Source of the DNA: Chloroherpetonaceae bacterium
GTDB taxonomy: Bacteria > Bacteroidota > Chlorobiia > Chlorobiales > Chloroherpetonaceae
Length of the DNA: 32,923 bases
Direction: 5' to 3'
NCBI GenBank assembly: GCA_028277445.1
Contig: JANQGG010000031.1
Location: 1-32,923 of the forward strand
Made by a program: the position numbers and the translations under genes
Part shown: one piece after another, positions 18,336 to 25,441 of the stretch
Layout: each line of letters starts with the position of its first letter
Numbering within the stretch: position 1 is the first letter of the stretch
The notes under the pieces: model-generated
The model's database searches: none
Seen by the model: the letters and a program-made list of their open reading frames with translations, nothing else
Told to the model about the DNA's origin: nothing

Positions 18336-20531
18336 TTACTTCTCAGAATACAAATCAAGCTGGTCGTTAATCCACAAATGTTTGGCCTTAGCGCCAATCA
18401 ATTTATCGGCCGTCTTATGAGTCATGTTGGCAATCTTTTCGGCCTTTTCAAATTGATGTGTTCGTAAATACGATTGTAAAAGCAACATTTGCTTACGAAA
18501 CTCCACAACTGCAACATCAAATTCAGGTGCAGAGATAAGGCGCTCTATAACTTTACGATGGTTATAATATGTAAATAAACGTTCGGCTAAAAGCAGACTC
18601 AACAATGCCGATTGCCTGGCAGTCTGGTTTTCAGAGAGAGCCAAACTTATTTCCAGAAGCGTCTCTTCATCTGATTTAATTGAAGAAAACAAATTCATGG
18701 GTAATCCATACTCCACAGCAAGAAGACGATACCAAATCGCCAAACTGTAGCTATAGGATAGCGGGTTGTTTAGTAATCCCACAAAATCCAGTGAATCATT
18801 CCGGCTTAACCGTCCTGCTTGCCAAGCTGATGTGTTTAATATAAGATATTTTGCAGGAATTTGTTTTTCAATTCTTCTAACAAGCGAATCAGCAGTTAAT
18901 CGTGCAACTTCGAAAGGCACGTTTGAATTGAAAGCGGCGTCGTATAATTCGGTTTTGATCAGTCCGTATACTGCGCTGGAATTTTTACCATCCGTTAAGT
19001 CCAATATGCTACCAAACGCTTCTCTGGCCTGGCTAAAACGCCGCTTGTTTATGGCTTGGTTGCCCGCTTTAATTAACCTGGCTACGGTATGCGGGCATTG
19101 GGTTTGGAAAAGTGATTTACGCTCAAAACGGTACCGTGTTGCCTGCATCAAATCATCCGAAATTGGGATATTTTCTAACGATGCTTTCCAACCCTCAATC
19201 AACTCTTCAGGTGTTTGATTATAGACGTCTTTAAAATTAGCTCGTGCAAAAACCGATTTAAAGGCATCTATACCATGCGTTTGAATCAGGTATGAAACAA
19301 ACGATCCCATCAAGGTATAGCTTTTACTTCCCAGGCCTGTCCAAAACCCAAAAGCGCTGAGAAGCGTTTCGGGACGCTTTGGGGCAAGGTTCAATTTAAA
19401 CATGGCTGCCGAATACTCATTCAATGTCCAGTTCAGGGATTTGCTTTCATAGGCTTCTGCGATGCCTTCCAAAAGTCCAATGCTTTCAGATATTCCCAAT
19501 CCCGGAATGCCAAATTGCCCAAATAAAATATGAACCAGCTCGTGACGAATAGACCTCTCAAATCCCTCAAGGGTAATGTGAATTTCATTGCGCCAGATTT
19601 TGGTGAATTCCGTACGTCCGGCTCCCGTAAAGTGTTTCTTCACCACTTGATTTGGGTAAATGTATATTTTGATTTCAGGGACATACTCAAGTTTTAAACT
19701 GCGTTTAAGATATCTAATTTCATGGGTCAGCCTCCGGTTAATGTATGCTTTTTGTTCCGATGGCATTTCTTTAGGCGCATACCAACTCTCAGAAGGATTT
19801 ATCCTGAACAGGTGTTTCTCTATTTCCTGGTGTGAAGCTTCTATTCCCAGCGAATGATGATTGAAAAGAATAGCTCCCGCACTGATCACAATCCCGGACA
19901 AAATGGCAAATAAGCTCTGCCTGGATAGTTTCCTAATTAACCTTTCACGATAAGCCAGGCCAAACATCGCCACGCTCCACAAAAGGGTTTCAAGACGAAA
20001 AAGGATGTATCGGCTATCTATTTCAACAACTCTGTCGTAAATCGGGCCGGCAAAATACCCAAAGATGTGATTGAAAAAGTAAATTTGCGGCGAGCTATAA
20101 AACTGAATGCCAAGCGGCAGAAAAAGCACGCACAACCCTATCACAACATAAGCTGTTTTTAGCAAGCGCAATCCCATTGACTTCAACAGCAAGGCAAGGC
20201 TTGCGGAAAAAACGCTGCCAATAATCGGCCCAAGCAAATAGAAGAAAAACCCTTCCATCGGATTGCAATTTCGAATAAAGAGCATTGAAATCAGCATTAT
20301 GAGCAGAGGCAGGATTGTCGCTAAACCAATGTTAAGCCATAAGCTACCAGGTTGTTTTTCTGACAGAATGTACAAGCCAACGATCAGCGGGAAAAAAACG
20401 CCCTGAGCCAAAGCGAATTCATAGCCTAAAGTATTGAAGAGCGGTATTGCGGTAAGAAGCAAAGTAAAGCCCGCAATCAGGCTAAAAAAAATCAATGAAG
20501 ATGTGGAGAATTTCAACGAAGGTATGCTCAT
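18336..20531 (-). CDS. multi-pass membrane protein with peptidase-MA-like HExxH domain
   Basis: The 731-residue protein starts with about seven to eight membrane segments (to about 225). A soluble part follows, probably extracytoplasmic. It contains a gluzincin-type zinc site: H330-E-L-V-H334 in IRHELVHILFGQF, and a downstream glutamate, probably E355, in GLLEGIAEAYE, a spacing expected for peptidase-MA families. The C-terminal part (about 470-731) is helical and TPR-like, with repeated AREAFGSIL and ARLTADSL-type stretches. No substrate is known. It lies 15 bp downstream of the TPR/CHAT-like lipoprotein gene, so the two are almost certainly cotranscribed and may work together at the inner membrane/periplasm. 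The membrane topology and direction of the catalytic domain are inferred. Confidence 0.75.
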   Translation of the reverse strand: MSIPSLKFSTSSLIFFSLIAGFTLLLTAIPLFNTLGYEFALAQGVFFPLIVGLYILSEKQPGSLWLNIGLATILPLLIMLISMLFIRNCNPMEGFFFYLLGPIIGSVFSASLALLLKSMGLRLLKTAYVVIGLCVLFLPLGIQFYSSPQIYFFNHIFGYFAGPIYDRVVEIDSRYILFRLETLLWSVAMFGLAYRERLIRKLSRQSLFAILSGIVISAGAILFNHHSLGIEASHQEIEKHLFRINPSESWYAPKEMPSEQKAYINRRLTHEIRYLKRSLKLEYVPEIKIYIYPNQVVKKHFTGAGRTEFTKIWRNEIHITLEGFERSIRHELVHILFGQFGIPGLGISESIGLLEGIAEAYESKSLNWTLNEYSAAMFKLNLAPKRPETLLSAFGFWTGLGSKSYTLMGSFVSYLIQTHGIDAFKSVFARANFKDVYNQTPEELIEGWKASLENIPISDDLMQATRYRFERKSLFQTQCPHTVARLIKAGNQAINKRRFSQAREAFGSILDLTDGKNSSAVYGLIKTELYDAAFNSNVPFEVARLTADSLVRRIEKQIPAKYLILNTSAWQAGRLSRNDSLDFVGLLNNPLSYSYSLAIWYRLLAVEYGLPMNLFSSIKSDEETLLEISLALSENQTARQSALLSLLLAERLFTYYNHRKVIERLISAPEFDVAVVEFRKQMLLLQSYLRTHQFEKAEKIANMTHKTADKLIGAKAKHLWINDQLDLYSEK

Positions 20532-20546
20532 TGGCGACTTGATAAA

Positions 20547-22652
20547 TTAATAGCCATAGGCGCTATAGCCAATCCAGGAGAGATTGTTTTGCCGAATGTT
20601 TTCTTTGGCAAGCTTATGAAGCATATCGGCTATGGAATTGGATTTTGATAAAGCCAATTCAAACACGATTTTTTGTTCGGCAAGTTTTTGCCCTCTTAAA
20701 TCATGCCAAAGCAATACTTTTTCGCGTTGCTTTAAAAAAAAGTCCAGCGGAACATGTTTTATTTGCTCTGGCCTTATAAACTCCACATACCGGGCCGAAG
20801 GATTTTGAGCAGCCAATTGCAATTGTTTTGCTGATGTCAGATATGAGATTGCAACTTTTTCTTGCAAATAGGCATCGCGACCAAGGAGGTGAAACGGCAC
20901 TTCGATATTCGAAAAAATTATGAGCTGCTCAATATCTTCAAGCTCTTTTTCCAATCCGGCCACAAATACACGCGATAATTGTCTGCGATACACATTTGTC
21001 CATAACTCATCAGCTCTGGCATCTTCGTTTTCAATAAAATCCCATTTCAATTCGTCAATGGCCTCAGAGAGCGCTTCTTTAGCTAACCTGGCCTGAAAAA
21101 TGTTTGCTTTATTTCTTGCAATGAAAATAACCGTGACCTGATCATTCGAATAAAAGATATCGGCAGCTGCCACACCTTCAGGCAAAAGAGATTGCAGGCT
21201 TGGCAATGTAATGGGTATGGGCTGAAATATCTCGGCTAAATTCCGTTGGTTTTTTCTAAGGTCGCTGAGCTTGGAATAATAAAATCCCTGGAATTTCGAA
21301 AGCTCTCTTGAAAGCAAATTACGACGCACTTTTTGATCTTCCGACACCAAAAAGGCTGTCCTGTCTTTTAATTGCTGCAGAGCGCTGATGATGTGATAAT
21401 AGGTCTTCAGTTCAAGAACATCTTGCTTAAAGCCGGTAGGTATTGCCATTAAATTCAAAGAATTCAACATTTGGCGTTGCTCAATCATTTTTATGGCTTC
21501 GGTAACTTCATAGGCTTCCAAAAAACGATTTTGTTTGAGCAAAAGCGCGCTTAGTTGGTAAAACCCATCAAATATGCTTTCATTCACCACTTTTGGCAGT
21601 CCTTGAAACACGTATTCCTGATAAAGGCTTAATCCCTTTTTCAAATACTCAATGCGCTGAACCGATGAATAGCTTTTCTCCATACCCAATAGCGCATAGG
21701 CATAAACCATACCTTCAACATAATTTCTCTGCTTAAAGTAATTCAAGGCAATTTCTATATTTTGAGCTCGCCTTACCACCATGGCATTGGCTTCAAAAGC
21801 AACTTTTCTTTTGAGCATGTCATCATTGGTTAACTTGGCTTGCGCCAACGCTTTAAACATAAAAAAGCTGCCATTTCGGCGTTGATTTTCAACGCGCGAT
21901 AATGCATACGCGGTCTGGCTATAGATCTGGTATTTATCACGCGCATGTAATGACGATCCCTCTAAGCGTTTTGCCAGCGTGATAATTTTTTTAACCAACG
22001 CATTTATACTTTCTCGTGTTGGTTTACTAACCGGCGGTCTCGACCATATTTCCATTAAGCCGGCATAACCATGCATTTCTAATCTAATATCTTTGGCAGC
22101 GGATAATGTTTTATAGAGTCGGAATGCTTTGGTGGTGTTATCGGTTTTTTGATAAAGTTCCGCCAGCTCAACTTTGTCTTCAAGCGATAACGATGAACAG
22201 CTCTCATAGAGTTTGATGGCTTTATGGCTTTGGCGAATCTTCTTGTAAATTTGGGCTTGTTTTTTTAGGATCTCTTCTTTCTGAGAAAGACTGTCCGAAT
22301 TAATCAGTCTTAACGACTGCTCCAACGTGGATAAGGCCTCTTGAAAACGACCGATTTTTAGCTGAATGTTGCTTAGTAACGCATTTGATCTAAGCAATGA
22401 ATCGTTTCTTTGCATGGCGGAATCAAGAGCAATGGCGCTCTCGAGCGATTCAATTGCTTTGATGTAATTAAAACTTTCATCGTAGCCGACTGCTTCACGG
22501 TAAAAATTATCGGCCTTTTGCTGCTCTTTGCTGTAATCGTGCTGACAGGCCATTATAGCTATAACCACAGTAGCGATCACTAATGTCTTGAGAAAAAATC
22601 CAGACCTGTTATTTTTCAAACTATGTATAAAAGGGTTACGAAACATCTTCAC
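20547..22652 (-). CDS. TPR lipoprotein with degenerate CHAT-like C-terminal domain
   Basis: The 701-residue protein has a basic N-terminus, a hydrophobic stretch and a lipobox-like IAIMAC with C36, so it is probably a lipoprotein. From about 44 to about 450 it is built of TPR-like helical hairpins (for example KAIESLESAIALDSAM and EALSTLEQSLRLI). The C-terminal portion (about 495-701) follows the order of a CHAT peptidase domain: a VTVIFIARNKANIFQARL strand region, LWTNVYRRQLSR, IEQLIIFSNIEVPFHLL, VAISYLTSAKQL, and the closing LSWIGYSAYGY in place of the usual YYWAxFxLxG. The expected catalytic His-Gly and Cys motifs are not visible, so it is probably an inactive or strongly diverged CHAT domain. 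It is the first gene of the unit with the metallopeptidase and miaB. The CHAT assignment is by pattern recognition and should be tested by profile search. Confidence 0.6.
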   Translation of the reverse strand: MKMFRNPFIHSLKNNRSGFFLKTLVIATVVIAIMACQHDYSKEQQKADNFYREAVGYDESFNYIKAIESLESAIALDSAMQRNDSLLRSNALLSNIQLKIGRFQEALSTLEQSLRLINSDSLSQKEEILKKQAQIYKKIRQSHKAIKLYESCSSLSLEDKVELAELYQKTDNTTKAFRLYKTLSAAKDIRLEMHGYAGLMEIWSRPPVSKPTRESINALVKKIITLAKRLEGSSLHARDKYQIYSQTAYALSRVENQRRNGSFFMFKALAQAKLTNDDMLKRKVAFEANAMVVRRAQNIEIALNYFKQRNYVEGMVYAYALLGMEKSYSSVQRIEYLKKGLSLYQEYVFQGLPKVVNESIFDGFYQLSALLLKQNRFLEAYEVTEAIKMIEQRQMLNSLNLMAIPTGFKQDVLELKTYYHIISALQQLKDRTAFLVSEDQKVRRNLLSRELSKFQGFYYSKLSDLRKNQRNLAEIFQPIPITLPSLQSLLPEGVAAADIFYSNDQVTVIFIARNKANIFQARLAKEALSEAIDELKWDFIENEDARADELWTNVYRRQLSRVFVAGLEKELEDIEQLIIFSNIEVPFHLLGRDAYLQEKVAISYLTSAKQLQLAAQNPSARYVEFIRPEQIKHVPLDFFLKQREKVLLWHDLRGQKLAEQKIVFELALSKSNSIADMLHKLAKENIRQNNLSWIGYSAYGY

Positions 22653-22827
22653 TGATTAACGGCATATGGATGGTTTTATTTGACAATTGAACGTAATGCG
22701 TTTACTTATTGATGTATAATATGGACTTGTCCGGTTTAGGCTCGCGCAAGAATTTATTACTACAATTTTTCAAAAAAAAACAAATATTAATTATAACAGG
22801 GTTGTTAGGTTATATTTTTAATTCGTC

Positions 22828-23049
22828 ATGCGGTATTTAGGAATTGCAAAAAAAGAAAAAGGCTTAATTGTTTTACCTGATCAAAAAGATGATCAGTCGG
22901 TAACAGCATATTTTGAAGCATTTGAAATCGATGGCCATATTCTGTTGCTTCACCCCCCGGTTAGTCGCAAGCGCCAGCGACAAATTCGTGAATTAACACA
23001 GGACGCAATCAATCAACATAAACACATTTTTAAACAAATCAGAGATTGA
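22828..23049 (+). CDS. probable antitoxin partner of the Doc-like protein
   Basis: A small 73-residue protein, MRYLGIAKKEKGLIVLPDQK at the start, with an acidic middle and a basic helical end (RKRQRQIRELTQDAINQHKH). No DNA-binding fold is certain. The short length and the overlap of its stop with the start of the next gene (TTGA) suggest the antitoxin half of a toxin-antitoxin module. The start is ATG at 22828; upstream is the 175-bp divergent region shared with the lipoprotein gene. The function is inferred from context only. Confidence 0.55.
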   Translation: MRYLGIAKKEKGLIVLPDQKDDQSVTAYFEAFEIDGHILLLHPPVSRKRQRQIRELTQDAINQHKHIFKQIRD

Positions 23050-23447
23050 ACTGGATTACATTGGAAGAGCTTCTTTTTATTCATGAAGAAGTGGCTTATG
23101 AAATTAATTGCGATAACGGGATTTTAAATGCCGGTGGTTTGGAAACAGCGTTAGTCAGGCCATTTACGTCGTTCGACGGCCAGGAAATGTTCCCTGATGT
23201 TTTATCAAAAGTGGCAGTTTTAATTCACTCCATACTCGCCTTCCATCCCTTCGTTGATGGCAATACATGCGTAGCCCTGGTGGCTGCCAATGTGTGTTTA
23301 AAACTCAATCAACTGGAGCTTAAACCCTCAGAAGAGCACGCGGTTTTTTTATCATCCACAGCTCAGGGTGAAAAAAGCGTTGAAGATATTTTAGCATGGC
23401 TTGGCAAATATGTCTCTCCTGTAGAAAATAATTCCCTTAATGACTAA
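23046..23447 (+). CDS. Doc/Fic-family (death-on-curing) toxin with altered active-site motif
   Basis: The 133-residue product matches the size and helical pattern of Doc. The region GGLETALVRPFTSFDG precedes the Fic motif, which here reads H67-P-F-V-D-G-N-T-C (67-75). The canonical HxFx(D/N)GNKR has Lys-Arg where this has Thr74-Cys75. His67 is retained, but loss of the residues that bind the nucleotide phosphate predicts reduced or lost transferase activity. The only in-frame start near the family N-terminus is TTG at 23046, overlapping the stop of the upstream gene (TTGA). An ATG start would lose 48 residues. Expression is therefore probably by translational coupling. Confidence 0.78.
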   Translation: MNWITLEELLFIHEEVAYEINCDNGILNAGGLETALVRPFTSFDGQEMFPDVLSKVAVLIHSILAFHPFVDGNTCVALVAANVCLKLNQLELKPSEEHAVFLSSTAQGEKSVEDILAWLGKYVSPVENNSLND

Positions 23448-23525
23448 TTTCAGCGTCTGAATTGAAAACTAAAAAACCCCAAAGTCATGATATAAATTGT
23501 AGGAAAGATGATTATCATCAGATCA

Positions 23526-23589
23526 AATCCTGAAGGGATGTCATGATTATAGAATTAATTGCAAAACATCAACCAACCCCGAAGGGGTG
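23526..23589 (+). repeat. left flanking two-palindrome repeat unit of the RAYT
   Basis: Two imperfect palindromes lie about 34 bp apart: AATCCTGAAGGGATG (23526-23540) and AACCCCGAAGGGGTG (23575-23589). The spacer has the form TCATGATTATAG ... CATCAACC. The same two elements appear in inverted orientation on the other side of the transposase gene, so this is the left half of a REP/BIME-like unit. Confidence 0.7.
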
Positions 23590-23632
23590 AAACAAATACA
23601 ACTTCCCATGGAGGTCACAAACGAATAAATTA

Positions 23633-24094
23633 ATGGCTGGTACATTTTCACAAATTTATATCCAATATGTATTTGCAGTCAAAGGCCGAGAAAACCTGTT
23701 GCAAAAACCTTGGCGGGAGGATGTTTTTAAATACATCACTGGCATTATCAAAGGTAAACATCAAAAACCAATCATCGTTAACGGAGTAGCTGACCATGTT
23801 CATGCTTTTGTTGGAATAAGACCTGCAATGAACATATCAGATTTAGTTCGCGATATCAAAAACAATTCTTCCAATTTTATTAATGAACAAAAATTTCTGA
23901 AGGGGAAATTCAGCTGGCAAGAAGGATATGGGGTATTTTCGTATGCCCATTCACAAATTGATAGCGTTTTTCAATACATAGCCAAACAGGAAGAACATCA
24001 TAAACACAAAACCTTTAAAGAAGAATACATTTCCTTTCTTGAAAAATTTGAAATTGAATACAACGAAAAATATTTATTCGAATGGAGGGATTAA
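23633..24094 (+). CDS. REP-associated tyrosine transposase (RAYT), IS200/IS605 TnpA-like
   Basis: A 153-residue single-domain Y1-type HUH endonuclease. The metal-binding HxH is H55-V-H57 in ADHVHAFVGI, and the catalytic tyrosine is probably Y115 in SVFQYIAKQEEHH. The QEEHH tail, WQEGYGVFSY and EYNEKYLF near the C-terminus are typical of RAYT/IS200-like TnpA. There is no tnpB. It is a lone gene flanked by inverted copies of GAAGGG-centred palindromes, which is how RAYTs mobilise or maintain REP elements. A plausible ribosome-binding site (TGGAGG) lies about 20 nt upstream, which is rather far. Confidence 0.85.
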   Translation: MAGTFSQIYIQYVFAVKGRENLLQKPWREDVFKYITGIIKGKHQKPIIVNGVADHVHAFVGIRPAMNISDLVRDIKNNSSNFINEQKFLKGKFSWQEGYGVFSYAHSQIDSVFQYIAKQEEHHKHKTFKEEYISFLEKFEIEYNEKYLFEWRD

Positions 24095-24099
24095 ACTAT

Positions 24100-24168
24100 C
24101 ACCTCCTTCGGGGTTTGGATAATTTTTTCATTTCTCATAGACTACAATCTTTTCATCCCTTCGGGATT
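24100..24168 (-). repeat. right flanking two-palindrome repeat unit of the RAYT
   Basis: CACCTCCTTCGGGGTTT (24100-24116) and CATCCCTTCGGGATT (24154-24168) are the reverse complements, with some changes, of the palindromes on the left side and occur in the mirror order. The spacer also resembles the inverted left one (ATTGTAG versus ATTATAG). The left and right units therefore form one large inverted repeat around the transposase gene. Confidence 0.7.
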
Positions 24169-24267
24169 AAACACAAGTAAATTGAATGTGATTTATCCAA
24201 AAAAGGTTGATATTTCGTTTTAGTTTAAAGAGGGGATTTACAAGCGAATTTTAAAAAAACCATAAGG

Positions 24268-24510
24268 ATGAAATATCCAGATAATGACTATATATCTCAG
24301 CAAGGTTTGTATTGGCCCGAAGTTTTAAGAAAAGATATCCCAAAGTCAAAAACGGCATTACAACCAATTTACGAAGCATTTACAAATTCAATTGAAGCAA
24401 TACGCGATAAGCAAAAAATTGATACTGCACTCAATTTTCAATTGTTAAGAGGATATTTAAAAACTATTGCAATAAAGTTGATGCTGCCCTCCCATGGTAA
24501 AGTTTGTTAG
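24268..24510 (+). pseudogene. truncated GHKL-type ATPase N-terminus (remnant)
   Basis: The 80-codon frame begins MKYPDNDYISQQGLYWPEVL and contains ALQPIYEAFTNSIEAI, the N-box helix of Hsp90/MutL/histidine-kinase-type ATPases. After about residue 50 the family pattern stops and the frame ends at a stop at 24510. A complete domain would need a DxGxG motif and about 150 more residues, which are absent. It looks like the 5' piece left after a deletion or rearrangement next to the RAYT. Homology is from the N-box alone. Confidence 0.4.
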
Positions 24511-25333
24511 TATGCCCAGATCGCAAAATCAATTACATCTTTTTGAAACCACAGGCACAGAGCGATTAACCCAGCTTACCGAGCGCCATCAATTAAATCT
24601 GCAATTTAAAGCCCATCCCAGAACCAAGCGGTTAAGTATTAAAATCAAACCACCGCACTCTGTTGTTATTACTTCGCCAAAGCAAATCTCAAAAGCTGAA
24701 ATTGACCGGTTTATCCTAAATAACTGGGAATGGATTGAAAATACGGTGGAAAAACATATCACGCTAGCCAAGGCAAAAGGATTAATCGGAAAGAATAATG
24801 CAATGGATCAAATTCCTGAATGTTTTTCTCTTCGAGCAATTAATGAATCCTGGAAAATTGAACTAAACCTCAATTCAAACCTAAGCAATGAAGCTTTTAT
24901 TAAAGAGTTGCCTGGTAATGGATTGCAACTTACGCTTGGAGAAAAAAACCAAGCTGAATTAAGCCAGGGCGTTTTAAAGATGTGGTTAAAAACGAAAGCC
25001 GAGCTTACGCTTATTCCTCATCTCCATGAAATCAGCAAAGAAACCGGTTTGAAATTCAGAAACGCTAAAATTCGAGCTCAAAAAACGCGATGGGGAAGCT
25101 GTTCTTCGAAACAACACATCAATCTTAATCAACATTTGCTGTTTCTCCCGCCCGACCTGGTGCGTTACATCATGATTCATGAATTGTGCCACACCAAAGA
25201 AATGAACCACTCCAAACAATTTTGGACGTTGGTGGCGCATTATGAACCCAGGTTTGAGCGTATCGAACGCGCCTTAAAACATGCCCAGGCTTTAATTCCT
25301 CCGATACTCATTCAAGACATATCACTAGCTTAA
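24494..25333 (+). CDS. YgjP/DUF45-family metal-dependent hydrolase (M48-like)
   Basis: A 279-residue cytosolic-type protein with the YgjP hallmarks: HPRTKRLSIKIKPPHSVVIT near the front, RAQKTRWGSCSSKQHINLN, then the zinc site H229-E-L-C-H233 with a third ligand H239 in HTKEMNHSKQFW. The catalytic pattern is complete. The first ATG overlaps the end of the upstream remnant; an internal ATG at 24512 (MPRSQNQ) is an equally plausible start. No substrate is known. The family is common next to mobile or restriction-type genes, but its role here is unknown. Confidence 0.82.
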   Translation: MVKFVSMPRSQNQLHLFETTGTERLTQLTERHQLNLQFKAHPRTKRLSIKIKPPHSVVITSPKQISKAEIDRFILNNWEWIENTVEKHITLAKAKGLIGKNNAMDQIPECFSLRAINESWKIELNLNSNLSNEAFIKELPGNGLQLTLGEKNQAELSQGVLKMWLKTKAELTLIPHLHEISKETGLKFRNAKIRAQKTRWGSCSSKQHINLNQHLLFLPPDLVRYIMIHELCHTKEMNHSKQFWTLVAHYEPRFERIERALKHAQALIPPILIQDISLA

Positions 25334-25441
25334 TATAAGTTTAACCGTTACTTAACATTCGTTTTTTAGGTTTGGGGTTCATGCGGAAGAAAACCATAGC
25401 TCTTTTTCTTGAACTTTTTAAACCATTTTTTCGGAGGAGCA

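Noticed and set aside
25409-25441. Upstream extension of the TonB receptor frame (TTG start)
   Set aside because: GGAGGA lies just before the ATG at 25442, which also begins a normal signal peptide.
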